Shown: positions 28,730 to 38,327, counted from the stretch's first letter. The stretch is 64,000 nt of DNA from Siccirubricoccus deserti (GCF_014283215.1 NZ_JACOMF010000008.1:1-64000), one strand, 5' to 3'. Numbers and translations are program-made. The notes: generated by a model not told the origin, from the letters alone.

Positions 28730-30259
28730 ATGAGCATCGCCCGCATCGCCACCTTCGCCTTCTCCGGCATCGAAGCCGCGCCGGTGGAGGTGCAGGTGCA
28801 GATCGCCGCCGGCCTGCCCGCCTTCCTCGTCGTCGGCCTGCCGGACAAGGCGGTGGCCGAGAGCCGGGAACGGGTTCGGGCCGCGCTTTCCGGCATGGGG
28901 CTGTCGCTGCCGCCGAAGCGGGTGCTGGTCAATCTGGCGCCGGCCGACATCCTCAAGGAAGGCTCGCATTTCGACCTGCCCATCGCGCTCGCCGTGCTGG
29001 CGGCGATGGATGTGCTGCCGCGGGAGGAGATGGCCGGCTATGCGGCGCTGGGCGAGTTGTCGCTCGACGGCACGCTGAATCCGGTCAGCGGCGTGCTGCC
29101 GGCGGCGATCGGCGCCTCCTCCCGCGACCTCGGGCTGATCTGCCCGGAAGCCCAGGGCGGCGAGGCCGCCTGGGCCGGGCGGATCGAGGTGCTGGCGGCG
29201 CCCGACCTGCCGGCGCTGCTGAACCATTTCCGCGGCACCCAGGTGCTGACCCCGCCGGAGCCACCGCCGCCCGAGGCCGGGCCCTGGCAGGGCCCCTGCC
29301 TCAGCGATGTGAAGGGCCAGGAGAGCGCCAAGCGGGCGCTCGAGATCGCCGCCGCCGGCGGGCACAACCTCCTGATGGTCGGGTCGCCGGGCGCCGGCAA
29401 ATCCATGCTCGCGGCCCGGCTGCCCGGCCTGCTGCCGGCGCTGACCCCGGCCGAGGCGCTGGAGGTCAGCATGATCCACTCGGTCGCCGGCATGCTGCGC
29501 GACGGGCGGCTGGTGGTGCGCCCGCCCTTCCGCGAGCCCCACCACTCCGCCACTGCCGCGGCACTGAATGGCGGCGGCAACCGCGCCCGGCCGGGTGAGA
29601 TCAGCCTGGCGCATCACGGCGTACTGTTTCTCGACGAATGGCCGGAATTCCCGCGCCAGGCGCTGGAAGCGCTGCGCCAGCCGATGGAGACCGGGCGCAC
29701 CACCATCAGCCGCGCCAATGCGCATGTCACCTACCCCGCGCGCTTCCAGTGCATCGCCGCGATGAATCCCTGCCGCTGCGGCTACCTCGGAGATGCGTCG
29801 CGGGAATGCGGCCGGGCACCGCGCTGCGGCGAGGAGTACCAGGGCCGGCTCTCCGGCCCGCTGCTGGACCGCATGGACATCGCCATCGAGGTCACGCCGG
29901 TGCCGCCCACCGAGCTGTCCCGCGCGCCGGCCGGCGAGCCGACCGAGGTGGTCGCCGCCCGCGTCCAGGCGGCGCGCGACCGCCAGCGCGACCGCTACGG
30001 CGCCGATGGCCCGCGCTGCAACGCCGCGGCGGCGGATGGCGTGCTGAACCGTACGCTGGAGGCGGAACCGGCGGCGCGGCAGCTCGCCGAACAGGCGGCC
30101 GAGCGGCTGCGGCTCTCGGCTCGCGGCTTCACCCGCACCCTGCGGGTGGCGCGCAGCATCGCCGACCTCGCCGGCAGCGCCACGGTGCAGCGGGCGCATG
30201 TGGCGGAGGCGCTGGCCTTCCGGCATCGCGGCGCGGCGCGTGCACCGGTCGCGCCGTGA
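28730..30259 (+). CDS. YifB/ComM-type Mg-chelatase-like AAA+ ATPase
   Basis: This 509-residue protein, of normal length, combines an N-terminal ChlI-like Lon-protease-fold domain (about 1-170; VGLPDKAVAESRERVRAA), an AAA+ domain with Walker A GSPGAGKS and Walker B VLFLDEW, a zinc-finger-like CRCGYLGD segment and a C-terminal Mg-chelatase lid. In ComM relatives this hexameric helicase drives branch migration during natural transformation. Whether this organism is competent is unknown. It follows the dipeptidase by 65 bases. The ATG at 28730 gives the conserved MSIARIATFAFSGIE start. Confidence 0.93.
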   Translation: MSIARIATFAFSGIEAAPVEVQVQIAAGLPAFLVVGLPDKAVAESRERVRAALSGMGLSLPPKRVLVNLAPADILKEGSHFDLPIALAVLAAMDVLPREEMAGYAALGELSLDGTLNPVSGVLPAAIGASSRDLGLICPEAQGGEAAWAGRIEVLAAPDLPALLNHFRGTQVLTPPEPPPPEAGPWQGPCLSDVKGQESAKRALEIAAAGGHNLLMVGSPGAGKSMLAARLPGLLPALTPAEALEVSMIHSVAGMLRDGRLVVRPPFREPHHSATAAALNGGGNRARPGEISLAHHGVLFLDEWPEFPRQALEALRQPMETGRTTISRANAHVTYPARFQCIAAMNPCRCGYLGDASRECGRAPRCGEEYQGRLSGPLLDRMDIAIEVTPVPPTELSRAPAGEPTEVVAARVQAARDRQRDRYGADGPRCNAAAADGVLNRTLEAEPAARQLAEQAAERLRLSARGFTRTLRVARSIADLAGSATVQRAHVAEALAFRHRGAARAPVAP

Positions 30260-30284
30260 CACCGGAGGGGTGCTGCCGCTAGAT

Positions 30285-30333
30285 AGAGCGGATCGCCGGA
30301 AGGCCGAGAAGCCTGAAGGCGTGAATCTGCTCT
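30285..30333. repeat. REP-like compound palindrome after yifB
   Basis: AGAGCGGAT pairs with ATCTGCTCT (one G-T), CGCC with GGCG past a three-base bulge, and AGGC with GCCT around CGAGAA. The layout TAGAGCG, then CGCC, then GAAGGCG recurs after gltB (53826 onwards), so these may be copies of a dispersed palindromic element. It also lies where a terminator would be expected. Confidence 0.45.
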
Positions 30334-30412
30334 GAAACCAACAGGCTGGAGCCGGACGCAGCCCGGTTGGGACTGCGACCCGCTTCAGCGCCCCTTCACT
30401 TGCGGAGTGGCC

Positions 30413-32119
30413 ATGGTCCGCCTGCTGCTGCTCCTGCTGCTTCTTGCCGTCTCCGCGCAGACACCGGCCCGGGCGCAACGCCAGATGGTGGCGGCGGCGC
30501 ATCCGCTGGCGGCCGAGGCGGGCATGGCGATGCTGCGCGCCGGCGGCGGCGCCATCGACGCCGCCATCGCCGCGGGGGCAATGCTCGGGTTGGTGGAGCC
30601 GCAATCCTCCGGCCTCGGCGGTGGCGCGCTCATGCTGCATTGGGACGCGGCGGAGCGGCGCCTTGCCGCCTGGGACGGGCGGGAGGTGGCGCCGGCGGCG
30701 GCGCCGCCCGGCCTGTTCCTCCGCGACGGCCAGCCCCTGCCCTTCCTCGATGCCGCAGTCGGCGGCCGGGCCGTCGGCGTGCCGGGGGCGATGCGCATGC
30801 TGGAGGCGGCGCATCGGGCGCATGGCAAGCTGCCCTGGGCGCAGCTCTTCCAGCCGGCCATCACTGCCGCCGAGGAGGGCGTCAGCGTGACCCCGCGCCT
30901 CGCCGCGCTGGTGGCGCGGGAGGAATCCCGGCTGCGGCGTGACCCGCAGGCGCGGGCATTGTTCCTGCCGGATGGCAGGCCGATCGCCGAGGGCAGCCTG
31001 CTGCGCAACCCGGCCTATGCCGCGACCCTGCGCGCCATCGCCGAGCAGGGCGCCGATGCGCTGCACCGTGGCGCCATCGCCGGCGAGATCGCCGCCGCGG
31101 TGCGGGCCAGCGGCAACCCCGGGCTGCTGACGACGGATGACCTTGCCGGTTACGCGCCCCGGCGGCGCGAGGCGGTCTGCGGCCCCTATCGTGAGCACAT
31201 GATCTGCGGCATGCCGCCACCCAGTTCCGGCGGCGTCGCGGTGCTGCAGATCATGGCGATGCTGGCGCATCAGGACATGACCGCACTCGACCCACGCAAC
31301 GGCGCGACGGAGGCGCAGCTGCTGGATGCCGCGCATCTGCTGGGCGAGGCCGGGCGCCTCGCCGTCGCCGACCGCAACCGCTACCTGGCCGATTCCGACC
31401 ACGTGCCGGTGCCGGTGCGCGGCCTGCTCGACCCCGGCTACCTGATGCTGCGGGCCCAGCTGATCGACCGCGACCGGGCGCTGGCCACGCCCCGCGCCGG
31501 CAATCCGCCGTGGCAGGAAGGGCCGCCGGTCGCCAGCCAACCGGTGCAGCCGGACGGCGGTACCAGCCATCTCTCCATCATCGATGCCGCCGGCAATGCG
31601 GTGGCGCTGACCACCACCATCGAGGATGTCTTCGGCGCCCGGCTGATGGTGCGCGGCTTCCTGCTGAACAACGAGCTGACGGATTTCAGCTTCCTGCCGG
31701 AGCTGGGCGGCCGGCCGGTGGCGAACCGCGTCGCGCCGGGCAAGCGGCCGCGCTCCTCCATGTCTCCGACCATCGTCTTCGGCCCGGACGGGCTGCCGCT
31801 GGCGGTGCTCGGCTCGGCCGGCGGCTCGCGCATCATCGGCCATGTGGCGCAGACCCTGGTTGCGCTGCTGGATTGGGGGATGGAGCCGCAAGTCGCGGTA
31901 TCCCTGCCACGCATCGGCGCGCTGAACGCGACCTTGGAGCTGGAGGCCGGCACCGGCGCCGCCGCCCTGGCCCCGGCGCTGGAGGCGCGCGGCTTTCCGG
32001 TGGAGGCGCGCACCATGACATCCGGCCTGCATGTCATCCGCGTGCTGCGGGATGCCGAGGGCGTGCGGCTGCAGGGCGGTGCCGATCCGCGGCGCGACGG
32101 CGTCGCGCTCGGCGAGTGA
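30413..32119 (+). CDS. ggt: Gamma-glutamyltransferase
   Basis: GGT is a periplasmic Ntn-hydrolase that cleaves gamma-glutamyl bonds in glutathione and related compounds. The 568-residue precursor has a signal peptide (MVRLLLLLLLLAVSAQTPARA). Autocleavage before Thr384 in GGTSHLSI gives the two subunits, and the small-subunit lid motifs are visible (PRSSMSPTIVF, GSAGGSRI). In the large subunit AVGGRAVGVPGAM is typical. The ATG at 30413 is preceded by GGAG at 30404-30407. Products could feed the dipeptide ABC transporter encoded downstream on the other strand. The first 25 mature residues are slightly shorter than in E. coli Ggt. Confidence 0.93.
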   Translation: MVRLLLLLLLLAVSAQTPARAQRQMVAAAHPLAAEAGMAMLRAGGGAIDAAIAAGAMLGLVEPQSSGLGGGALMLHWDAAERRLAAWDGREVAPAAAPPGLFLRDGQPLPFLDAAVGGRAVGVPGAMRMLEAAHRAHGKLPWAQLFQPAITAAEEGVSVTPRLAALVAREESRLRRDPQARALFLPDGRPIAEGSLLRNPAYAATLRAIAEQGADALHRGAIAGEIAAAVRASGNPGLLTTDDLAGYAPRRREAVCGPYREHMICGMPPPSSGGVAVLQIMAMLAHQDMTALDPRNGATEAQLLDAAHLLGEAGRLAVADRNRYLADSDHVPVPVRGLLDPGYLMLRAQLIDRDRALATPRAGNPPWQEGPPVASQPVQPDGGTSHLSIIDAAGNAVALTTTIEDVFGARLMVRGFLLNNELTDFSFLPELGGRPVANRVAPGKRPRSSMSPTIVFGPDGLPLAVLGSAGGSRIIGHVAQTLVALLDWGMEPQVAVSLPRIGALNATLELEAGTGAAALAPALEARGFPVEARTMTSGLHVIRVLRDAEGVRLQGGADPRRDGVALGE

Positions 32120-32169
32120 AACCATTCTCGGCCCGGCGCGTGATGGCCGGGCCATTCGGGAGTTCCGCC

Positions 32170-32649
32170 ATGCGACCGCTGCTGCTCGCCATGCTGCTGA
32201 TCGCCGCCTCCCCCGCACTGGGGCAGGAGACGAAGGAGATCGGCCATGTGAACACCGCGCTGACCAACCTCGGCCTGACCCGCAGCCATCGCGTGGTGAT
32301 CGAGCGCTTCGACGATCCTGAGGTTTCCGGTGTCTCCTGCTACATCAGCCAGGCCCGCACCGGCGGGGTCAGCGGCATGGTCGGGCTGGCGGAGGATCCG
32401 GCGCGCTTCGGCCTGAGCTGCACCACCACCGGCCCGGTGCGGGTGACCGAGGGCGCCCGGCGCGGCGAGCGCGGCGAACGGGTCTACGAGAGCAACACCA
32501 GCCTGTTCTTCAAGGAAACCCGGGTGCACCGCTTCCTCGATGAGGAGCGCGGCGTGGTGGTCTACATGGCCTGGTCCACCAAGCTGGTGGATGGCTCGCC
32601 CTACAATGCGGTGGCGGTGGTGCCGATACGCGGACCCGGGGGCCGCTGA
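32170..32649 (+). CDS. creA: CreA family protein
   Basis: This 159-residue protein matches CreA, a conserved periplasmic protein of unknown function. A signal peptide ([18 protein letters not shown]) is followed by [38 protein letters not shown] and [15 protein letters not shown], all characteristic of the family; two Cys (in SCYIS and LSCTTT) may form a disulfide. It follows ggt by 50 bases. Its last 49 bases overlap the end of the convergent dppF-type gene on the other strand, an unusual tail-to-tail overlap. Nothing shows a cre two-component system here. Confidence 0.9.
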   Translation: MRPLLLAMLLIAASPALGQETKEIGHVNTALTNLGLTRSHRVVIERFDDPEVSGVSCYISQARTGGVSGMVGLAEDPARFGLSCTTTGPVRVTEGARRGERGERVYESNTSLFFKETRVHRFLDEERGVVVYMAWSTKLVDGSPYNAVAVVPIRGPGGR

Positions 32650-33767
32650 TCCATCGGGGTGAAGGCGGCGCCGTCGCGGCCTTCCTCCACCGCATGGCAG
32701 GCGACCACGGTTTCCGGCGTGCCGCGGGCCGGGATCAACGCCGGGCGCTCCGCCTTGCAGCGGTGATTGGCCAGCGGGCAGCGTGGATGGAAGGGGCAGC
32801 CGGAGGGCGGGCTGATCGGGCTCGGCACCTCGCCGCCCACGGGCACGCGCTGGCGCCCGGTCATGTCGAGGTCCGGGATCGCCTCCATCAGCGCCCGCGT
32901 GTAGGGGTGGCGCGGGGCGTTGAACAGCGTCTCGGCCGGCGCCAGCTCGACCAGCCGGCCGAGGTACATCACGCCGATGCGGTCGCTGATCTGCCGGACC
33001 ACGGCCAGGTTGTGGCTGATGAACAGGTAGGTCAGGCCGAGGCGGCGCTGCAGATCCTTCATCAGGTTGAGGATCTGCGCCTGGACCGAGACATCCAGCG
33101 CCGAGGTTGGCTCATCGCAGACCAGGAACTCCGGGTTCGAGGACAGCGCCCGGGCGATGGAGATGCGCTGGCGCTGGCCGCCGCTGAACTCATGCGGATA
33201 TTTCTCGCCATCCAGCGGGGAGAGCCCGACCTGCGCCAGAAGTTGCGCGACCCTCTCGCGCTGAGCCGCATTGTCACGGGTCAGCCCGAAGGCGCGGATC
33301 GGCTCGGCGACGATGTCGCGGACCCGCCAGCGCGGGTTGAGGGAGGCATAGGGGTCCTGGAAGATCATCTGCATACGGCGCCGCTGCTCGCTCGCCGCGC
33401 GGGCCTTCTCCAGGTCCTGGCCGTCGAACAGCACCCGGCCGCGGGTCGGCTGGTAGAGGCCGACGACCAGCCGTGCCACGGTGGATTTGCCGCAGCCGCT
33501 TTCGCCGACCAGCGACAGGGTGGTGCCCTTCGGAATCTCGAAGGAGACGCCATCCACCGCGCGCAGGATGCGGCGCCCCTCCCGCGCCAGCAGGCGCTGC
33601 AGCAGCGGACGGGAGACATCGAAGTATTTCGCCAGCTCCTCGGCGGCAAGCATGGGGGTCGCGCCGGAGGCGCGCGGGGGAGAGGCGCCGGAGGCGCGCG
33701 GGGGAGATGCGTCGGAGGCGTGTGGGGGAGGTGCGCCGGAGGCGCGCATGGCGATGTCGTCAGCCAT
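32601..33767 (-). CDS. dppF: Dipeptide/oligopeptide ABC transporter ATP-binding protein (DppF-type)
   Basis: This 388-residue ATPase energises peptide import. Walker A is GESGCGKS, the signature is [15 protein letters not shown] and Walker B is [12 protein letters not shown]; the C-terminal oligopeptide/dipeptide extension has [14 protein letters not shown], a cysteine motif that can hold Fe-S in relatives. The first 38 residues are unusual: near-perfect repeats of an eight-residue unit ASGASPPR, encoded by a 24-bp tandem repeat. The ATG at 33767 overlaps the dppD stop (ATGGCTGA), supporting this start. Met39 at 33653 would give the normal family N terminus and remains possible. The 3' end overlaps creA. 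Confidence 0.9.
   Translation of the reverse strand: MADDIAMRASGAPPPHASDASPPRASGASPPRASGATPMLAAEELAKYFDVSRPLLQRLLAREGRRILRAVDGVSFEIPKGTTLSLVGESGCGKSTVARLVVGLYQPTRGRVLFDGQDLEKARAASEQRRRMQMIFQDPYASLNPRWRVRDIVAEPIRAFGLTRDNAAQRERVAQLLAQVGLSPLDGEKYPHEFSGGQRQRISIARALSSNPEFLVCDEPTSALDVSVQAQILNLMKDLQRRLGLTYLFISHNLAVVRQISDRIGVMYLGRLVELAPAETLFNAPRHPYTRALMEAIPDLDMTGRQRVPVGGEVPSPISPPSGCPFHPRCPLANHRCKAERPALIPARGTPETVVACHAVEEGRDGAAFTPMDQRPPGPRIGTTATAL
33661..33750. repeat. 24-bp tandem repeat, 3.75 copies, in the 5' part of dppF
   Basis: Units start at 33661, 33685, 33709 and 33733 (the last partial). The first two differ at one base of 24, the third at several. Because the unit length is a multiple of three, copy-number changes would keep the reading frame and only lengthen the N-terminal repeat of the protein. 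Confidence 0.85.
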
Positions 33768-34761
33768 GCCGTAGCGCCTCCGGCGCCTGCTTCTCCGAAG
33801 CTGGGTCGTAGAGCCAGCAGGCCGCCCGCGTCGCGCCGGTCTCCAGCAGCTCCGGCCGCTCCACCCGGCAGCGGTCGAAGACATGCGGGCAGCGCGGGTT
33901 GAAGGCGCAGCCGGGCGGGATGGCCGAGAGCCGCGGCATGGCGCCGTCGATCTGCGCCAGATGCTCGACACGGCGGTCGAGCGGCGGGATGGAGGCCATG
34001 AGGCCGGTGCTGTAGGGGTGCCTCGGGTCCTTCACCACTTCCCGCACCGGGCCGATCTCGGCGATCCGGCCGGCGTACATCACCGCCACGCGGTCGGCGG
34101 TCTCGGCGATCACGCCCATGTCGTGGGTGACCAGCATCATCGCCGTCCCCTTCTCCCGCGCCAGGCGCTTCAGCAGCGCGATGATCTGCGCCTGGATGGA
34201 GACGTCGAGCGCGGTGGTCGGTTCATCCGCCACCACCAGCTTCGGCTCGGCGCAGAGCGCCAGCGCGATCACCACCCGCTGGCGCATGCCGCCGCTGAAC
34301 TCATGCGGGTAGCTGTCGACCCGCTGCGCCGCCGCCGGGATGCCGACCATCTCCAGCCAGCCGATGGCGCGCTGCCGCGCCTCCCCGCCGGAGAGGTCGA
34401 GGTGGGTCTGCATCGTCTCGATGAGCTGGTCGCCGACCGTGTAGAGCGGGTTCAGCGTGGTCAGCGGATCCTGGAAGATGGCGCCGATCTCACGGCCGCG
34501 GATGCGCCGCATCTGCTCATGGGGCAGGTTGTCGATCCGCCTTCCGTTCAGCAGGATCTGGCCGCCGGCGATGCGGCCAGGCGGCTCCAGCAGCCCGATG
34601 ATGGCGGCCCCGGTCATCGACTTGCCGGCGCCGCTCTCGCCCACGACGCCCAATACCTCGCCCGGCTCGATCGCGAAGGAGACGCCATCGAGCGCGGTCA
34701 GGGTGCCGCGCCGGGTCGGGAATTCCACGCGCAGGTCGCGGACGTCGAGGATCGGTGCCAT
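33760..34761 (-). CDS. dppD: Dipeptide/oligopeptide ABC transporter ATP-binding protein (DppD-type)
   Basis: This 333-residue ATPase is the partner of the DppF-type subunit on the cytoplasmic side of the importer. Walker A GESGAGKS, signature [15 protein letters not shown], Walker [13 protein letters not shown] and the C-terminal oligo_HPY region ([15 protein letters not shown]) are all present. The ATG at 34761 overlaps the dppC stop (TGATG) and its stop overlaps the next start, so the five genes dppA to dppF form one tightly packed unit. Which peptides are carried cannot be told from the ATPase. Confidence 0.93.
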   Translation of the reverse strand: MAPILDVRDLRVEFPTRRGTLTALDGVSFAIEPGEVLGVVGESGAGKSMTGAAIIGLLEPPGRIAGGQILLNGRRIDNLPHEQMRRIRGREIGAIFQDPLTTLNPLYTVGDQLIETMQTHLDLSGGEARQRAIGWLEMVGIPAAAQRVDSYPHEFSGGMRQRVVIALALCAEPKLVVADEPTTALDVSIQAQIIALLKRLAREKGTAMMLVTHDMGVIAETADRVAVMYAGRIAEIGPVREVVKDPRHPYSTGLMASIPPLDRRVEHLAQIDGAMPRLSAIPPGCAFNPRCPHVFDRCRVERPELLETGATRAACWLYDPASEKQAPEALRHG

Positions 34762-35669
34762 CAGCGGAGCTTCGGGTTCAGCGCGTCGCGCAGCCAGTCG
34801 CCCAGCAGATTCACCGACAACACCATGGCGACCAGCGCGGCGCCGGGGAAGATGGTGATCCACCACTCGCCGGAGAACAGGAAGTCGTTGCCGATGCGGA
34901 TGAGGGTGCCGAGCGAGGGGTGGGTCGGCGGCACGCCGACGCCGAGGAAGGAGAGCGTCGCCTCGGTGATGATGGCGTTGCCGAGGTTGAGGGTGGCGAT
35001 GACCAGCACCGGCCCCAGCACGTTCGGCAGCACATGCGTCGCCATGATGTGCAGGGGCGAGAGGCCGATGACCCGCGCCGCCAGCACGTATTCCTTGTTG
35101 CGCTCGACAAGGGTGGAGCTGCGCACGGTGCGGGCGAATTGCGGCCAGGCGCTGATGCCGATGGCGAAGATGACGACGAAGAGCGCGATCTGGTCATGCG
35201 CCTCCCGCGGCAGGGCGGCGCGGACGATGCCGTCCACCAGCAGCGCGATCAGGATGGAGGGGAAGGTCAGCTGGATGTCGGCGATGCGCATCAGCAGCCC
35301 ATCCACCGACCCGCCGAGGTAGCCGGCGACCAGCCCGATGGTCACCCCCAGCAGGGTCGAGAACAGCACCGCGCAGACGCCGACCAGCAGCGAGATGCGG
35401 GCGCCGTACATGATGGCCGAGAGCATGTCCCGTCCCTGGTCGTCGGTGCCAAGCGGGTAGCTCGCCTCGCCGATCTCGTCCCAGGCCGGCGGCTTGAAGG
35501 CATCGCCGAGGTTGAGGCTGGCGAGGTCGAAGGGGTTGTGCGGCGCGATCCAGGGCGCCAGCGCCGCGCCGAGGACGCAGACCAGCGCCACCAGCGCCGA
35601 GAGGACGGTGACCGGCGAGCGGCGGAAGGACCAGAACAGGTCGCTGTCGAGCAGGCGGGCGAGCGCCAT
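34761..35669 (-). CDS. dppC: Dipeptide/oligopeptide ABC transporter permease (DppC-type)
   Basis: This 302-residue inner-membrane permease has the DppC/OppC plan: an N-terminal cytoplasmic tail (DLFWSFRRSPVTVLSAL leading into helix 1), a long periplasmic loop with YPLGTDDQGRD, then five further helices. The EAA-type loop that contacts the ATPases is around EYVLAARVIGLSPLHIMATH. The ATG at 35669 lies 1 base beyond the dppB stop. Length and motifs are normal. Confidence 0.93.
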   Translation of the reverse strand: MALARLLDSDLFWSFRRSPVTVLSALVALVCVLGAALAPWIAPHNPFDLASLNLGDAFKPPAWDEIGEASYPLGTDDQGRDMLSAIMYGARISLLVGVCAVLFSTLLGVTIGLVAGYLGGSVDGLLMRIADIQLTFPSILIALLVDGIVRAALPREAHDQIALFVVIFAIGISAWPQFARTVRSSTLVERNKEYVLAARVIGLSPLHIMATHVLPNVLGPVLVIATLNLGNAIITEATLSFLGVGVPPTHPSLGTLIRIGNDFLFSGEWWITIFPGAALVAMVLSVNLLGDWLRDALNPKLR

Positions 35670-35670
35670 C

Positions 35671-36657
35671 TCAGCGCCCCCGTGCCACGGCGCGGCCGAT
35701 CCGCAGCCGCGGGTCCACCGCATAGTACAGCAGGTCGACCACCAGGTTGATGGTCACGAAGACCAGCGCGATCAGCACCAGATAGGCGGCCATCACCGGG
35801 ATGTCGGCGGCGCTGACGCTCTGGATGAACAGCAGCCCCATGCCGGGCCACTGGAACACCGTCTCGGTGACGATGGCGAAGGCGATGATGCCGCCGAGCT
35901 GCAGCCCGGCGATGGTGATCACCGGCACCAGCGTGTTGCGCAGCGCATGGCCGAAATGGACGGCGCGGTTGCCGAGGCCCCGGGCGCGGGCGAATTTGAT
36001 GTAGTCGGTCCTGAGCACCTCCAGCATCTCCGCCCGGACCAGCCGCATGATCAGGGTGAGCTGGAACAGCCCGAGCGTCACCGAGGGCAGGATCAGCGCC
36101 TTGATGCCGGACCAGGTCAGGAAGCCGGTGGACCACCAGCCAAGCTGCACCACCTCGCCGCGGCCGAAGCTCGGCAGCCAGCCGAGCCAGACGGAGAAGA
36201 CCAGGATCAGCAGGATGCCGACCAGGAAGGGCGGCAGGCTGACGCCGATCAAGCTGACGGTCAGCAGCAGGCGGCTGAGCCAGGAGTTGCGGTAGAGTCC
36301 GGTGTAGACCCCCATCGCCACGCCGGCGACCAGGGCGATGATGGCGGCGCAGAAGGCCAGTTCCAGGGTCGCCGGGGCGCGTTCGCCAATCAGCTCCGCC
36401 ACGGGACGGGACAGCCGGTAGGACAGGCCGAATTCGCCCTGCGCCGCATTGCCGATGAAGCGGAGGAATTGCACGAAGAAGGGCTGGTCGAGCCCGAGGT
36501 CGCTGACCAGGGCGGCGCGCTGCGCCTCGGTGAAATCCTGGCCGAGCATGATGGCGACTGGGTCGCCGACATAGGCGAACATGGCGAAGCTGATCAGCGC
36601 CACCGCCAGCATCACCGGCACCGCCTGCAGCACCCGCGAGACGATGAAGGCGAACAT
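35671..36657 (-). CDS. dppB: Dipeptide/oligopeptide ABC transporter permease (DppB-type)
   Basis: This 328-residue permease forms the membrane channel with DppC. The N-terminal helix and family hallmark MFAFIVSRVLQAVPVMLAV is followed by the periplasmic region GLDQPFFVQFLRFIGNAAQG and FGLSYRLSRPV, then the transmembrane core with the EAA loop RTDYIKFARARGLGNRAV and the C-terminal NLVVDLLYYAVDPRLR. It is separated from the substrate-binding-protein gene by 25 bases, consistent with the order dppA-B-C-D-F. Confidence 0.94.
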   Translation of the reverse strand: MFAFIVSRVLQAVPVMLAVALISFAMFAYVGDPVAIMLGQDFTEAQRAALVSDLGLDQPFFVQFLRFIGNAAQGEFGLSYRLSRPVAELIGERAPATLELAFCAAIIALVAGVAMGVYTGLYRNSWLSRLLLTVSLIGVSLPPFLVGILLILVFSVWLGWLPSFGRGEVVQLGWWSTGFLTWSGIKALILPSVTLGLFQLTLIMRLVRAEMLEVLRTDYIKFARARGLGNRAVHFGHALRNTLVPVITIAGLQLGGIIAFAIVTETVFQWPGMGLLFIQSVSAADIPVMAAYLVLIALVFVTINLVVDLLYYAVDPRLRIGRAVARGR

Positions 36658-36682
36658 GCCTAGCGGCCGTGCCGTTGCGCGG

Positions 36683-38278
36683 TCATTGCGCGCCTGCCAT
36701 GGCCCAGCGGAAATACGGCTGGTTGTTGGCCATGTGCGGGATGGTGACGGTACTGCGCATCGCCCAGGGAATCATCTGGTGGTGCAGCGGGATATGCGGC
36801 AAATCCTCGCGGTACAGTTGCAGCGCCTCGCGTATCGTGGCCTTCCGGGCCTCGCCGCTTTCGACCTTCATCCGCTGGATCAGCGCATCCATCCGCGGGT
36901 TGGAATAGCCGCCGTAATTCCAGATGCCGTCGCCCTGGGCGCCGTTGCGGGTCGCCAGCAGCGACTGGAAGGAATAGAGCGCATCGAGTGTCGGCACACC
37001 CCAGCCGAGCAGGTAGACGCTGGTGTCGTCGCGCTGGATCTGGGCGAAGAAGGGAGCCAGCGGCTGCGCCTTCACCGCGGTCCGCACCCCGGCGCGCGAC
37101 CACATGGCGGCGATGTTCTGGCAGATCTGCTCGTCGTTGATGTAGCGGTTGTTCGGGCAATCCAGCGTCACCGAGAAGCCCTGTGGGTAGCCGGCCTCGG
37201 CCAGCAGTGCCCGGGCCCGCGCCGCGTCGAAAGGCAGCCGCACATCCTCCGATTTGGCATAGCCGTTGACCTGTTCGGGAATGAGCGTGCCGGTCACCAC
37301 CGACTGGCCACGCATGGTGGTGCGGTGGATCGCCTGGATGTCGATCGCCTGGTACAGCGCCTGCCGCACCCGCAGGTCGCGGAACGGGTTCCTGCCCTTC
37401 ACGTCGCTGTACAGCAGTTCCTCCCGCGCCGTGTCGAAGGCGAGGAAGATGGTCCGCACCTCCGGCCCCTCCACCACCTTCACCCCGGGTGCGGCGCGCA
37501 GCCGGTTGAGGTCCTGCAACGGCGGGTCGAGCACGAAGTCCACCTCACCCGACAGCAGCGCGGCGATGCGCGTGGCATCCGAGGCGATCGGGCGGAAGAC
37601 GATCTCGGCGACGTTGCCGGTGTTGCCCTCCACCTGCCAGCCCCACCACGCCGGGTTGCGGACCAGCACGGTGCGCACATCCGGCTCCCGCGTCGCCAGG
37701 CGGTAGGCGCCGGTGCCATTGGTGTTGCGGGTAGTGACCATCTCCTCCCGCGCCCTGGTGTTCTGCGGGCGGGCAGCGTTGTTCGCCTCGGACCAGGCCT
37801 TCGACATCATGAAGACGCTGGCCAGCTTGTTGGGCAGGATCGGGTCTGGGGCCTTGGTGATGATGTCGACGGTCTGCGCGTCCACCGCCTCGACCTTGGC
37901 GATAGTATCGACATAGATGCCGAAGTTGCTGGTCGGCTGCAGCGCCCGGGTGATCGAGAAGACCACATCCTCCGGCCCGAAGCCCTGGCCGTCGTGGAAG
38001 CGGACGCCCTGCCGCAGGGTGAAGCGCCAGCGGCTCGGCTCCACCTGCCGCCATGCGGTGGCGAGGCCCGGGGTCAGCGAAAGGTCGCGGTCGCGGTGGA
38101 TCAGCGGATCGTAGATCTGCTGCAGCACCATGGTTACGGTGCCGACGTTCTGGCTGTGCGGGTCCATGGTGTTGGGGTCGCCGCTCGCCGCCCAGCGCAC
38201 GGTCTGCGCCATGGCCCCCACCGCCGGCATGGCCCCGAGGACCGCCACCAGGGCGGCCGCACGCACCCAGTGAACCAT
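36683..38278 (-). CDS. dppA: Peptide ABC transporter substrate-binding protein (DppA/OppA family)
   Basis: This 531-residue periplasmic protein of the SBP_bac_5 family delivers peptides (in some relatives glutathione, nickel or opines) to DppBC. It has a Sec signal peptide MVHWVRAAALVAVLGAMPAVGAMA, then VRWAASGDPNTMDPHSQN, the ligand-domain LRQGVRFHDGQGFGPEDVVFS, and late motifs such as LGWGVPTLDALYSFQSL. The ATG at 38278 is preceded by GGGAGA at the right distance; an ATG at 38293 would place this element inside the coding region. It is the first gene of the transporter operon. Its neighbourhood with GGT would fit glutathione or gamma-glutamyl peptides, an inference only. Confidence 0.92.
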   Translation of the reverse strand: MVHWVRAAALVAVLGAMPAVGAMAQTVRWAASGDPNTMDPHSQNVGTVTMVLQQIYDPLIHRDRDLSLTPGLATAWRQVEPSRWRFTLRQGVRFHDGQGFGPEDVVFSITRALQPTSNFGIYVDTIAKVEAVDAQTVDIITKAPDPILPNKLASVFMMSKAWSEANNAARPQNTRAREEMVTTRNTNGTGAYRLATREPDVRTVLVRNPAWWGWQVEGNTGNVAEIVFRPIASDATRIAALLSGEVDFVLDPPLQDLNRLRAAPGVKVVEGPEVRTIFLAFDTAREELLYSDVKGRNPFRDLRVRQALYQAIDIQAIHRTTMRGQSVVTGTLIPEQVNGYAKSEDVRLPFDAARARALLAEAGYPQGFSVTLDCPNNRYINDEQICQNIAAMWSRAGVRTAVKAQPLAPFFAQIQRDDTSVYLLGWGVPTLDALYSFQSLLATRNGAQGDGIWNYGGYSNPRMDALIQRMKVESGEARKATIREALQLYREDLPHIPLHHQMIPWAMRSTVTIPHMANNQPYFRWAMAGAQ

Positions 38279-38327
38279 CGCCCAGTCTCCCATCGCGGCG
38301 CCGGTATGGCCGGTGCTCGGTGTTGCC

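Noticed and set aside
28700-32218. A 1172-codon minus-strand frame opposite yifB and ggt
   Set aside because: It is the same GC-driven antisense artefact, spanning two unrelated genes and a spacer.
33661-33750. Possible CRISPR-like direct repeats
   Set aside because: The 24-bp units are contiguous with no spacers and in frame with a gene; this is a minisatellite.
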